A stretch of 64,000 bases of DNA from Brasenia schreberi (GCA_036023115.1 JAYKKT010000048.1:4612001-4676000), one strand, 5' to 3'. Shown: positions 11,486-24,287, counted from the first letter of the stretch. Notes: a model not told the origin generated them from the sequence alone. A program made the numbers and translations.

Positions 11486-12347
11486 ACCAGCCAAGTTCTG
11501 GCCGGTTTTCACCAAGATTTCTACCCTAGACCACTACCTAAACAAACTATCCTAAGACCTAAACCAGTTCGGCCAAGTGCTGGCCGAACTCCACCTTGAA
11601 CCCCATCAAGTTCGGCCAACCTTGGCCAAACTTCCCTTTGAAACAACCTAGCTCGAGCCACCTTGGCTCGAGCCTTTTTCCTAAGACCCACGGCCTGCAA
11701 GGCAGGCCATGTCCCACACTTCCACCTAAGGTTAGGCCACCTACCCTAAAAACCACCCAGCCATCGGCTGGGTTTTTCCTCCCCCACCCACCTAAAACAG
11801 CCCGGCCAAAGGTGGCCGAGCTTCCCTCCTTTTTCACCATAACCAGGCCTGCCATTCGGCAGGCCACCTAAACCTAAACACACTGCCAAACCAAGCCGTG
11901 TGTTACCCTCTTTGAAACCATACCAGGCCTGCCTTAAGGCAGGCCATTCACCTTAAAACCACTCGGCCATACTGGACGTGGTCCCTTACCAAAGACCCAA
12001 GACAAGACCTACCATCCGGCAGGTTATTCACCTAGCTTAACCGTGTGTGCCTTGAACCCCTAAGATCACCTTGGCCCATCTTAGTTAACTAGCCCTTAAC
12101 CTAGTCATGGTTTGCCTAGGATCAGCCCCAACCACACCCTAAAGTCACGCCTTCTAGAGCCACCTTGGCTCGAGTTTCACAAGATCTAAACCAAGGCCAA
12201 ATGCTGGCCTAATACCAAGTCTAAACCACACCTAAACCAAGGACAAATGCTGGCTTAATCCCAAGTCTAAACCTCACTAAACCCAAGGCCAAATGCTGGC
12301 CGAATCCTAAACCTAAACCCTATCACTCAAGCCAAGGTGGCTTGAGT
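11486..12347 (+). repeat. Array of distinct GC-rich hairpins in LTR X1
   Basis: Separate inverted repeats follow one another every ~40-100 bp. Examples: AGTTCGGCCA/TGGCCGAACT (11,566-11,590); GCTCGAGCCA/TGGCTCGAGC (11,651-11,673); GGCCTGC/GCAGGCC (11,692-11,708); CCCAGCC/GGCTGGG (11,756-11,772); GGCCTGCC/GGCAGGCC (11,846-11,865 and 11,926-11,945); ACTCAAGCCA/TGGCTTGAGT (12,325-12,347). Loops are 3-5 nt. Stems differ from each other yet stay self-complementary. The array is downstream of the TATA box, so it should be transcribed. Confidence 0.9.
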
Positions 12348-12582
12348 CTTACCTTGCCCAAACCGGCCCCAAGTAGCCCCAAACCCATTATAGCTTGCAG
12401 CTCCCGGAACTCTAAGTCTCTCCAAGCTCTCAAGCTCTCCGGCTTCACTCCCACATGCCTCGGATGCCATGAGATGACGATGAACTCGTCCCTTATACAA
12501 TCCTAACTCAAGAACCTAGAAAAGTGTAAGTCGTTTGATATATATCAAGTCTCTTTTCCATTCAATTCAATTCGTGATACGG

Positions 12583-12630
12583 GGTTGTAATAACGGAGCA
12601 TCGTCTCCCCCCGAAATGTAATAACGGTGC
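12583..12630 (+). repeat. Conserved R-region hairpin flanked by TTGTAATAAC direct repeats (LTR X1)
   Basis: GGGTTGTAATAAC, then the hairpin GGAG-CATCGT-CTCC, then CCCC and a second TGTAATAAC. The same module recurs in the Y, Z and W LTRs, at about 18,684, 31,740, 27,190, 14,595, 28,316, 35,185, 38,463, 43,385 and 49,720. I infer that it marks the R/polyadenylation region of the LTR. Confidence 0.65.
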
Positions 12631-15400
12631 TGGACACACGAGACACACACGTACACTTGAGCCTTTCCGCTTTTATCTCGTACACAAGCACTACGTACAC
12701 AATTGAGCCTTTTCGCTCTTATCATATACATACGTATTTCAATTCAGCTGGGTTGTTACATTAAGTCGTGTGAGTTTGTCTTTCAATTACACACTCGCAC
12801 CCAAGAAACACCCGAGCGATTGCTCAAACACCTCACTCACATTTTGGCCTCAGAAGCCACTAAGATATAGCCATATCTATATATTTTCTGCTGCGTGAGT
12901 TTTCCCGGTTAAGCTATGTACGCATTTCAATTCCGGGTTTTAAATTCAGTCATGTGTGTTGTCTTTCAATTCATACATACACACACGCCATAATTGAGCC
13001 TTTTCGCTCTTATATATATCTATATCTCCCTTCTACGGTGTTTTACGGTTCAGTTGCGTGTCTTGCATTTCAATTTATACACAACACCCACGCACATATT
13101 GAGCCTTTCCGCTCTTAAGATATAGATATATTTAAATTTTTGCAATTTACATTCAAGTCGTGTGAGTTGCATTCAATTTGGGTTTTCCCTTCTGCTAAGT
13201 CTTTAAATTTCGGGTTTTACATTCAAGTTGTGTGAGTTCATTGCATACTCGCCACACTCGAGCTAGAGTGCATACCTGCATCGAACAAACCCGAACAAAT
13301 CGTGCAAAAATGCCCATCTTAGGCCACTTTGCACACACTCCACGCCTAAGTAGTTGAAACTGAAAGACTTAGGGTCGCCCAAATCAAAAACTCGCCAAGT
13401 GCATGATTTCAAAAGGATTTTCAAACACCTGTTTATTCAAAAATCGATTTTGAGTTTAACTTGTTTCAAACGAAGTCTCTAAGTGTATAGACTGACCCTT
13501 GCGCGTCAGTGCAAGAAGGTCTGCGATGAAAAGATCCCGCTTGCCTATAATTGCCTTTCAAAAGTCAGATATTTCAAAACTACTTCACTAGTTTGAGTAA
13601 GCTAGCTGGCACGCCCTAAAAGCGAACGTAGATTGTGAAACGATTCACTCCAGGCATATGAAACCCGGAGTCAAAGATTTTCCATTTCTACAAAATGTGC
13701 TTGGTTCAAGCTCCAAAATGAACAAGTGCTAAAAAACAAAAATTTCTGTTTTTAGGCATTATTTCCCGAATTGATTTCAGTACCTTACAGACCTCCTAAA
13801 ATCATTGAAATTTATCAAGACTGAGCCTGAGATGTGAAGGGTCTGTATTACTTTATAGATTGTGATTCGGAGTTGTATTGATGCAAAATTCAATGTGAGA
13901 AGTACCTCTACTCTTCACTCAGAACTGTTCAGTCACAGAAATACAAAGACTCCAAGATGAGCCAGTATGTTAGTGCTTCGAGTTCCAAATTTAGTGAATT
14001 TAATCTTGATAGAAAGATATGGATGTCAGCTTTCCAATAAATTAAAATTGATCAATTTTTGAGGTCTACAAACAGAGTTATGGGATAAAAACCCAGACTC
14101 TGTTGTAGAAAAACAAGTTGGAAAGATAATGGACAAAAAGTATTCCAGTTTTGTACAGTTTTAATTATGTGGTTGTATGGCCCTAAAATTCTTGAAAATT
14201 TTATTGTAAGTGGGCCTATGTGTGTAGAATATGTGTGAAAAGTTTCGGAGTAATTGGAGCAGAGGTTCGAGAATTAAAAATACAATAATAAACGTATATA
14301 GAGATGATAAAATCCAGTTTCAAGTTTTTATAAACATACGTGATGCAAACTCACATGAATTGAAATTGCAACAGCACAACATCATGAATTAAACTCACAC
14401 AAATTGAAATAGCAGCAACACAACATCACGAATTGAAATTACTGAAAGGAAATGAAGGAAAATATATTTATAAGCTTAAGCATAGAGGGGGTAGAGAGTA
14501 TAAATTATTCTATAGAATATATTGGGGAAGAATTACATAAACAAACACATGGAGTGCATGTGTGAGAATAAAAATTTAGCACATCTAATCATTATTACAA
14601 CATGAGGGGAGACAGGGTTCCATTAATACAACCCCTTTCAAATTGAATTAGAGGAGAAGAATGATTAGAATCAAAGTAGAAAAATACTTACAGCTTTTCC
14701 ACCCAATTGCTGAGAATTCCAAGAGTAGAATCCGGCCTCCTTCTTCCTTGAATGCCTCTCAAACTCACTTGCAGTCAATGGCCTAGATCTACCCCACTCT
14801 CCCCTCTCTTACTTCACTCCCTTGTAGCCCACAACCTGACTTGTGCAACACCTCTTTGCTAAGCCCAAGATCAGCCCCTCTTTCTCTCACTTTCCCCCGA
14901 TTCTTCAAGTCTCCAAGCATTGTAGAACCCGCCCCCCCTTGGCCCTATTTATAGGCCAAGGAGGTTATGCAGACTCACTACTAATAGTCGATCAAGGGTC
15001 TCTCTACATGCCTTAGGGCTTTCAACCTTTCGCTACTGTAGAGTTTTCATTGGTTAACATGTAAGTTATGACAACCCTGACCCTCTCAATGTCTTGCAAT
15101 GTGGGTCTTAACATCATGCTTACCCATAAGTTCTTCAACTGACTTATGTTGAATGGGACCAAACACACTCTCATACCAAATCTATCATGACCTGATTGTT
15201 AGAAAAGCTGACGAGGCTCGCAATGTGATGACCACTTGACTCTCAAATTGGATCAACCTTAGTGGATTTCCAAAGTGACATAGTGGATAAGTAGTTCATA
15301 CGACCTCTTATAGTGAATGTGAGTCGGATCCCTCCCCCGACCTCTTCTATTGTAAGAGATAAGTTGCTATAAAAACATTACTTTGCAAAGGATCTCCTTC

Positions 15401-15731
15401 AACTCTACCATTTTGTCTTCTTCTATAGGTCCCAAAGGTGTTGCTAGGAGATTTGATTGGGATATAAAGAAAAAAACAAGCAAGATTTAGTCCCTTCTCT
15501 TTATTTCCTAGCTAGTCATATAGCAATGTTAGTTTCATAATCCTCCATGGTAAATTCTCATGAGGTTTTGTGGGAAAATGAGCAGTAGAAAGAACTGCAC
15601 CCTGCTTGTTCAAGGTGGGTTTGCTATGATGCTAGATAGACCACCTTATTGAATCATTCTTCTTTCTTAAAGGAATGGGTAATTTAGCATATCCTGAAGG
15701 TCTAATAGAATTATAGAGGACTATGTCATAG
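15401..15731. other. Unassigned flank between Z1 and W1
   Basis: May be residual Z1 U3, copia or Tat-element sequence. I could not align it to any family by eye. Confidence 0.3.
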
Positions 15732-18700
15732 TGTAAATGTGAATTTTTATTCGAAACTCATGTAGAGATTCAAAATTAAATTCCCAAACTACGTCGTGTG
15801 AGGCAAGCGTGCCGGTTAGTTTACTCAAACTAATAAAGTTGATATCTAACTTCGTGTAGCGATCGTGGATAAGTGAGTTCTTTTCGACATAGGCCTTCTT
15901 CAACTGATGCTCAAGGGTTAGCTAGACGCTTTGAAAACTATTTGAGATCCGGTGAATTTTCAAAACCAAACTTCAACTTCAAAATCTTAACAAAATCATG
16001 ATTTTAACTTCTTAACTCAAAAACATCCCAAGATTCTGAATTTTTTAGAATAGTTTTAAATCTCCAAAAATTCTAAATATTTTACAAAAGATAGATTTTT
16101 ATATTCATATCCAAAAAATATTTTTATTTTTATTTTCTATGCTGTATAATTACTCAATTAAACCTAAAAATATATCCCACTCAGACATTCGAGATAGACC
16201 TGTGTTAGAAAGTTAGAGGTTTAGAAAAATGATTGTATCTTTATACTCAAACCTTTGCTTCCCATGAATTTGGTTTTGCTCGAAAGCTGCAGATTTCATA
16301 TTTTCAATAAGACCATTTTCAATCAAAAAGGTTCATTGTACACAAAGTTATGAGATAATTACCCAACTTCTATTGCAAGAACTTCTGATTTTGTTTTTTG
16401 ACGCCGACCTTCCTTTCTAATACTTGAAACTAAAAATAATAGGTTATCTTGCCCAATAGTGTCGAAATTGGCAGGTGCTCGGTCATTGCCTTTTTGGTTC
16501 ATGACACCTCCTCTTTCTGAGGAATTTACCTCCTTCTAGTTCGAGTTTTACATATGGCAAGTATAGTTTCAAACATTTTATAAAAATAAATATTTTTATA
16601 TTTGAAAACATAAAATTTAATGAAATCTTCAAATATTATTTTTAGAAAACAATGGGTTTCATTCCTACTTTTTGTTTGCAAGGGTGACCTATTTTTTCTC
16701 CGTGAGTCAGTATATAACAACCTTGACCATTTAACCACTTTAAATGGGTGTAGGGTATCGAACCACTTTAACCACTTCAATAGGTGTGGGGTATTGAACC
16801 ACTTTAACCACTTCAACGGGTATAGGGAATTGTAAACACCCCAAAATCCCACGATTTTCTCAAACACACTTAGTTTTACAAAAGCAGCCCCAAAAGGCTA
16901 TTTTGAGTTTGAAAACCCAAGAGCCTTCCAGACAACCTTGTACATATTTAAAAACCTATACATATGTTTTAAAACTCTATACATATAGCTTTTAGACTAT
17001 AAATAGTCTTTTGAAGCCCCAAAAGCTTCCTGGCCTGATAAAAGCGGATCGAAAAGGCAAAGAAAAGCCCGGACCCAAAGCATACTTCAAGCCCGGCATA
17101 TCAACTCTCATGTCAAAAACATCCCCAAATTCTCAGACATCCAAGCCCCAAATATAAAAAAAATGATCAAAATAAAATCCTAAAGGTGAGAAAAAGATCG
17201 GAAGACAATGTTGGCGAAGACCCAACGCAAGATGGAGTACTAATGAAGTCAGGCCCCGCGCAAACCGTCCATCTCGAAACGCCATGAAGGAATCAAAAAA
17301 TCAAGTTTGGGTCAGATCTGGACCATATATATCCAGATCCAAACCCAAAATGTATTTGGATTTGGATTTGGACCCCAAGATCCAAATCCAATATCTGTAT
17401 CCATGGCCCACTTCACCTTCCCATAAATGGGGGTGAGGGGCCCACAAAGTTTCACGTGAATGGCCTTGGAAGGCTTGGGTAGAGAGAGAAAGGGGGCTAT
17501 AAAGTAAGAGTGAGAAAGTTGGTAGGCTTGACTTTTGGTCAAAAGTGGGTTTGCCTTGTGGGTTTAACCAAGAGTGTGGGTTCAAGCTTGTATGCACCTA
17601 CACTTGACCTAGGGCTGCACCAACTTGGACATGGCTGCAACTAAGGCAATGGATCGGCGCCAAGAGGTGGTTCCTAAACCTAGCCCTAAGTTAGCTCACC
17701 TCACCTAGCCATTTCTCCTAAAACCTAACCCAAACCTAACCTAAACTTAACCCTTCTCACCCAAAACCGCACCAACTTCACCTAGCCGACCTCACCTAGC
17801 TGGACCACCTAGACCCTAACCAACTAAGCCTAAACCAACCTTAGTTCACCTAACTAAGTCCCTAACCACCTAAACCCAGCCCACCTAATCGACCTACCCC
17901 AAACCACTAACCCAGCCCACCTAATCGACCTACCCCAAACCATGTCCCAGCCCACCTAAAAATAAATATCTAGCCCACCATATCCTAGCCCACCAAAACA
18001 AATATCTGGCCCAACCGACCTAGATCCCTTATCCCTAGCCAAGCCTATAAAAGCCCCACCCAACACCTGCGGGTAGGATCTTCTTCCCTCTCTTGATGCC
18101 CTCGGGATTAGTTGGACACCCTTCACTCTCGGGACTCCCTTGATTCGGCCAAGACCCGCTGCACCCGCCACCTTCTTCCACTCGGCCACCAGCAACTCCA
18201 TCCTTCCCGGCCACTCGCATCCGCCACCCAACACCTGCCGCCTCCTTTCCGGTTAGTACCACTCCCCCTTCCCCAAAACACCAGCTCCTCCTTCATTCTT
18301 AGTCCAACTCCCATTCACCTGCCCTCCTTCCATCCACCCAGCCGAGCACTCCCATCCACCTGCCACCCTAAGTCGCCCAATTCCCAGCATCCCTTTACCA
18401 TTCCCCAACACTTCTCTTCTTTCCAGCCGAGCCCTACCTGCCCCTAAATTCATCCCAACTCCTAGCACCAGGCCTTAGCTCAACCTACCTCCCCTACAAC
18501 GCCTCAACATCAGTCAGCCAACACTCCTACCAACCCCGACAAGCCACCTAAGGGACTCCTCTTGGCTGCCCAAGGCAGATCACAAGGCCAAGTCCTTGCA
18601 AGTTGAAGATGGACCAGCTACATGTAAGTGCCTAAACTCGGTCCATTATATGAACTTGCTTTATATTAAATTAAATTTTGACATGGGGTTGTAATAATGG

Positions 18701-19883
18701 AGCGTAGTCTCCCCCCAAGATGTAATAACTTGGTTTGACACACAAGCACCCACCTAGTTGAGTCTTTTCCATATATACATGACACACACTTACACAATTG
18801 AGCCTTTCCGCTCTTAAGATATAGCCACATTTCCCATTTGCAATTTACCTTACGCAATTTCCCTTAAGCATTGTCTTTCAATTTCGGGTTTTCCCTTGGA
18901 GTTGTGTGAGTTTGCATTACATATTCGCCATACCACGAGTTAGGACGCATATTGCATCAAAGCAAACCCCATACACCCGTGCAAAAATCGCCCAACTTAG
19001 GTCACTTGCGCACACACCTAGTTGGCCTAAATAACGTAAAATTGAAAGACATAAGCACGTGCAAATCCCATGTAAAATAAAATCTGCAACAATACAAACA
19101 AAATCCAATCAAACACTTCGTACATTTTCAAAGAGGTTCAAAATCAACTTTGCTAAGCATACAGACTGACCCTTGCGCATCGGTGCAAGAAGGTCTGCGA
19201 CAAAAAGAGCTCACTTGCTCACAGTCACCCCAAAACAAGTTAGATTTTCAAAACTTACTTCACTAGCTTGAGTAAGCTAGCTGGCACGCCCTTTTTATAA
19301 AAACGAACTTAGACACACGAAAAGGTTCACTTCTGGCCTAAGAACTTGGAGTGAGAATTTTCCATGTCTGTAGGAATCAAACCACTTTAACTACTTTAAC
19401 GGGTGTAGGGTATCGAACCACTTTATCCCTTGGGTATTAGGTCTCAGAACGAGACTATTCCCGATCAGGCAAATTTCTGAAGTCTTGTTTGAATTTAATT
19501 TGTTTTTGAATAATAGGGTTTTGAAATTTCATAAATTTATCAATTTACAAACATTTTTGGGTTTTATTCCCAATGTCTCATTTTCATTTATTTATATAAA
19601 AGAATTGTTTTAAACCATCCTTTCTTTAAAGGCAATCATTTAAAAAGGCAGAATCCTGCCAATTTGGTCTTGAGGGTAAAATAGTCATTTTTATGCAATT
19701 TTGTTCAAATTGTATTTTTTTTAGAGGGATGTAATATATCATCATTTTGAGGTTATCAGAAAATTTTGATGCAGAAATAAGTTCTTTTAACGTATTTTTA
19801 TTTGAAAAACCCTTAAAAGGCCAAAAACTACCAAAAAAAGAAAAATGAAAAAAAATATTTTGAAAAAAAAATGTGTGTTTACA
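15732..19883 (-). mobile_element. 3' LTR W1 of the non-autonomous element, internally deleted, split by Y1
   Basis: Reads TGTAAATGTGAATTTTTATTC at the left and GTGTGTTTACA at the right, the reverse complement of TGTAAACACAC. U5 hairpin 1 is at 15,816-15,833. Compared with W2 it jumps near 16,390 from U5 sequence to the CTTCCTTTCTAATAC block (W2 29,060), so promoter and R region are missing. The ~24-bp minisatellite (16,729-16,830 and 19,373-19,440) is where Y1 landed. Confidence 0.8.
16831..19372 (+). mobile_element. Solo LTR Y1, 2542 bp, target duplication GGAAT
   Basis: Starts TGTAAACACCCCAAAATCCCACG and ends ...CATGTCTGTA, with the terminal CA mutated to TA. It is flanked by GGAAT at 16,826-16,830 and 19,373-19,377. 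Upstream GATCCAAA repeats are at 17,310-17,400, with CCCATAAATGG and CACGTG (17,453) near the presumed promoter. The R hairpin is at about 18,684, HP2 at 19,172-19,189 and HP1 at 19,263-19,280. No coding region is present. Confidence 0.9.
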
Positions 19884-19899
19884 GATGCCCCTCTTTGGT
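19884..19899 (-). promoter_or_regulatory. Polypurine tract next to the 3' LTR
   Basis: On the minus strand the sequence reads ACCAAAGAGGGGCATC immediately before TGTAAACAC of W1, the expected place and composition of the plus-strand primer. Confidence 0.65.
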
Positions 19900-22800
19900 A
19901 TTAATCCAAATTTATTTGGATAATGACAAAGACGAAAACACCCATTTGATTTTTTTCCCAGATTTACCTTGAGAGTATGAAATTTTCCTTCATTCCATAT
20001 CCTCTATTTTCTTGGATTTGAAACCATTTTTTTTGAAGGAGGGGATCTTAACCAAAGGGTACTTGACAAGAAAAACACTAGTATTGTGAGCATTTTATGA
20101 ATGTATATGGAATATGAGGTGAATGAAGTGGATGTTTAGAGATCCATACCTGTAATTTGTGAGCTCCCCAAGCAAGATGGTCCCTGTATTGTTTCTTTTG
20201 ATGTTTTGGGTTTTCAAAATTTCTTTTAAAAAAGGGAACTCCTTTTGGTTTCTATCAAAAAGAACTTCCAACTTTTTACATTTTCCCTGACTCGGGTTTC
20301 AATACCCACTACTTAGCAGAGGTTTTGTAAAAAAATTTAAATAACATTTCAAATTTCAATTTCTCACTCAACAAAGTCTAATTCTCAAACAAAAAGAAAT
20401 CCAAATAAGTATGTCCTATTCCTACTCTAGGATTTTAATGGTAAACTTTTCTCCATTGGATGAGCAGTGGGAATTTCGGGCAAGAGTTACCCACGGTCCC
20501 TTCTGAAGCGTCACGAGGTATAAGGCAAAGAATTTTTTGATGCAAAATTGCCCTTTTAAGCTTTGACTTTTCTTTTTCTTTTGTTTTAAAGGAGAATCTC
20601 TATATTGGAGGTTTTTGTTTTTCCTTTTCTTTTTTCTTTTTGGAAGACCTCTATATTGGAGGTTTTGTTTTTCTTTTGATTTTGCCAATTTTCCTTTTTG
20701 GGAGAAATAAAGTGGGGGAATACAACTCATTCCTTTAAATACTCAATTCAGCTAAGAACATCCTATTTCCTAATAGCACCTATTATTTGAAAATATATTC
20801 CTATTTTGAATTAGGCCTCATTTTGTAAGCCAAAGATTTTCAAATGTCACCAAATGAATTTTGAAAACTCCACTTTTCATAAAGCATCAATTCTTTAATT
20901 CACGGTTACATAATTCATTTTGATCCATCTTTCAAGAAATTCAAAGGAGATCCATTTTTAAAATCTTTTCTATTTTTTCAAGTATCGGGCATTTATAGGG
21001 TCTGCTAAATTTCTTCCCTCAATATCAATTTACCAATTTTATTTCCCCCTCTTACAACATAGGTACCATCCGCCACCACTTACCAAGTGGATGTGAGCCT
21101 CTTATGGGTGAATGATGTAAATGACATGTAAAATGTATTCCATATGATATGGTGGAGATACATGCTTTATGAAATGATGAATGTATTCAATCTCCATGAA
21201 AGGCATTTAGGAAATACCCTCTACATGCCCCTAGTTTAGAGGAGATGACATGAGCATTCATATATTATGGCCAACCCCTATTGTGGCATGTGATGAATGA
21301 TTTGCATGAATGACCTATACCTACACAATCTTGGTTTTTGGCATTGCATGACATGATCCTAACCTTTGATGTATTTTTGGTTAGGTTCACTCCATAAATG
21401 GATCTCTAGGAAATCCCTTCTTACGGAATTTGAAGGTTTTTCCAAGTTGAGGATTTTATGGAATTCAAGAAGCTTGGAGGCTTGATCATCCTCATGGGTG
21501 AGGGGATCTTCCTCCTTGCTTTGATCACTCTCATGTTTTTTGATTTCTAGGGAAGTATCATGCTTAAGAGAAATGTTATGTACAAAATGATTATGAGTCA
21601 ATTATGGTTTAAGAATATATATGGGTTTTGTTAAAACCAATACTTGAGTTTATACCCGATTTTGAAAACCAAAAATTATTAGGATTTTTTACTTTTTCAA
21701 TTTTTTTGGATTTTTCCAAATAAATTCTAGAAGGAAGAACATAAATGACTTTCTTTTTGAAATTTTCAGATTTCTCAAATATTTTTGGGTTTTGGGAATT
21801 TTCTAATTTTTTTTATTTTCAAAAAATATATATATATTTTAGATTTTTTTCAATGAAGGGGTCTTCTATCAAACCTATAAAGAAAATACCATGAATTAGA
21901 CTCCAAACAAGAGGTCTAGCTCATAGGTTTTGGTTTTAGCTGGTTCTAGGGCACCCTTGACCCAATTGTTCTTAGGTGGTGGCCCAAGGGGTATGGATGG
22001 GCTATATCCTAAATCATATCGACACAAGTTAGATAGAGGTAGGATGAGTTCTAATCTACCTTGTTTTTGGCTCCTAGCCCTTGTATGATACATAGGTTTT
22101 TGGGTTTATGATACAAACTTAGGCTGAAAAAGATTTGTTTATACATGGTAGAGTTAGGTGTACCTAGAATGTCTATGCATAACCTAAGAATAACCATGTC
22201 TACAAAGTTTTGAATTTTATTTTTGTGTTGAAGTTCTTTTTGTTGGTGCGAGACATTCGGCGTACCTTAAAAATCCACATCCTTCAACACATTTTGTGGC
22301 ATTGTGGGCGCATGAGTGTGATTTGAATATGAATGATCTACCAATCCTACACAACAAAGAAGAGGATTGAGTAGATAGTTTTGAGAGAACTGAGTTTTAT
22401 ATATACCTTTTTCGAACTTGTCTACCTTTCTATGTTGAGAGCAAGCTTCCTTGAAGGCGTCTTGAGGGTGTTGTAGCTCATGTATGGCTTTGAGCTCCCA
22501 TTACTTTTCGAGGTCTTGGATTTTATCTTCCAAGCTTGTGTGTGTGCAATACTCATTCTCCTTTATGTATGCAATGATGCTCATGAGAATGGAACCCATC
22601 GGAGTAACTGATTTTGAAAAATTCGAAGTGATTTGTGTGAGGTGACTCTCATGCACTCGTGCGCTTAGGGATGTAGACCTTTTTTTTTACTTTCAGAATT
22701 TCAACATTTTGATTTTCAAATGTTTTAGATTTTTGAAAAATTTCTAGATTTTTTTGGTTTTTTGAAATAAAGAATGTTTTTAGTTTTTCTATGGACAAAG

Positions 22801-23261
22801 AGGTGTTTAGATGATTTATAAGGTTAGATGATTTGATCTCAATACTTGCTTCATCGGCGTGGCCTCATACCCTTCATCGGATTTTGGCCTCAGTTTGGTT
22901 TTCTGAGTATGGCTCTTCTCCCTATATACCCAAGATGATTTTTCATGGGAATGATGTGCCTTGGACTCTAGGGCCTCAATTTACCTTTCATGTTGTATTG
23001 CTCTCCTCCTCAAAAAAGCAATTTCTTCTTCTCGGGTTTTAGAAAATTTCTTTGAGGTTTTAGAAAACCGATTTGGGAAGTATGATGAGTCCTTCCTTGA
23101 CATGTTTTCAAAGGAATAATCCAAAACTGACATTATTGAACTGCTGAAATTTGAACTTGAAACAAAGGATTTGAAAAAGAGAGAAGTTTTAAATCATGAT
23201 TTGAAATTGGTTTGTGTTTGAAAAACAAGACCGAATCAAACAATTTTTAAAGATTCACGTC

Positions 23262-23280
23262 CCACCACGTATGCCAAATT
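23262..23280 (-). promoter_or_regulatory. Candidate primer-binding site next to the 5' LTR
   Basis: On the minus strand, directly after the LTR end, the sequence is AATTTGGCATACGTGGTGGG. It starts with TGG like sites complementary to a tRNA CCA end. The tRNA was not identified. Confidence 0.4.
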
Positions 23281-24287
23281 TATAAATGTGAATTTTTATT
23301 CTGAAACCTATATAGAGATTTGAAATTAAATTCCTGAACTACATCATATGTGCGAGCGTGCCGGTTAGTTTACTCAAACTAACAAAGTTGATTTCTGACT
23401 TCGTATAGAGATCGTGGATAAGTGAGTTTTTTTTCAACATAGGCCTTCTTGAACCAATGCTCAAGGGTCAACCTAAACGCTTTAAAAATTGTTTGAGATC
23501 CAGTAAATTTTCAAAATCAAACTTCAATTTCAAAATCTTGACAAAATCATGATTTTAACTTCTTAACTCAAAAACATCCCAAGTCTTGAAAAACAGAAAC
23601 TGGTTCTCTTTTCAACGACTTGTCTCTTATTTTTTTTAGAATAGTTTTAAATGTCCAAATATTCCAAATATTTTACAAAAGATAGACTTTTATATGAAGG
23701 TTCAGAAAATATTTTTATTTTTATTTTATATGTTGTAGATTTACTCAATTAAATCTAAAAATACATCCCACTCAAACATTTAGGAAGACTTATGTTAGAA
23801 AGTCGGAGGTTTGGAAAAACGATTGTATCTTTATGCTCAGACCTCCTATTCCTATGAATTTGGTTTTCTTGGAAAGCTATAGATTTTAGATTTCCAATTA
23901 GACATTTTTAATCAAAAGGTTCACTGTATACAAAAATATGAGATAAATACCCAACCTCTATTGCAGGAACTTCTGATTTTATAGAATCTATTTTAGTTTT
24001 ATTTGATTGTTTCGGATTTTATTCACGATATTGCACAAGCCTAAAATTCTTGAAAATTTTATTTAAAGTGTTCAATGTGTGTTGGTTATACATGAAAAAA
24101 TTTGGAACATTCTGAGCATGGGATATTGAAATAAAATTTATTTATCAGACATGTGCAGAATGTAGAAAAACAGGTTTTCAGATTTTCATATTCGTACATG
24201 TGTTTTCGTCCGAATTAAAATTTAATCTACAACATTTTAACATAAAAAAAATTATAATTATATCATAAAATAGAGGGGATTTAGAGG

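Larger units (their letters stand above)
10341..13692 (+). mobile_element. Solo LTR X1, 3352 bp, with 5-bp target duplication AAATG
   Basis: Begins TGTAAACACCCCG and ends ...CATTTCTACA. It is flanked by AAATG at 10,336-10,340 and 13,693-13,697, and the flanks rejoin as continuous Z1 sequence. In order it contains a GATC-rich U3 repeat array (10,925-11,135), a palindromic TATA box (11,139-11,154), a CACGTG motif (11,205), a long GC-rich hairpin array (11,486-12,347), the R hairpin (about 12,583-12,630), several GAGC...GCTC hairpin units (12,650-13,120) and the U5 hairpins (13,498-13,515; 13,589-13,606). There is no internal coding region, so it is a solo LTR left by LTR-LTR recombination. Confidence 0.93.
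10064..15400 (-). mobile_element. LTR Z1 (minus orientation), interrupted by solo LTR X1
   Basis: The left end (10,064) begins TGTAGACACGAAA, the reverse complement of an LTR 3' end. It carries the two U5 hairpins at 10,145-10,165 and 10,231-10,248. The sequence is cut by X1 (10,341-13,692) and resumes. Across the join it aligns collinearly with Z2 at 48,594 (AAATG then TGCTTGGTTCAAG versus AAATGTGCACTTTGGTTCAAG). The presumed R hairpin lies near 14,595-14,635 and a TATA-like box (CCTATTTATAGG read on +) at 14,945-14,958. The right boundary is not resolved. It should end GTGTTTACA but none is visible, so 15,400 is a guess and the U3 may be truncated. Confidence 0.7.
19884..23280 (-). mobile_element. 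Internal region of the non-autonomous element (no pol)
   Basis: This 3.4-kb stretch between W1 and W2 has only short, stop-ridden frames. The longest on the minus strand (20,422-20,730; 21,359-21,601; 21,896-22,093) match nothing I know. A 51-bp direct repeat around TCTATATTGGAGG occurs at about 20,598 and 20,649. The length and lack of pol fit a large retrotransposon derivative mobilised in trans. Confidence 0.6.
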
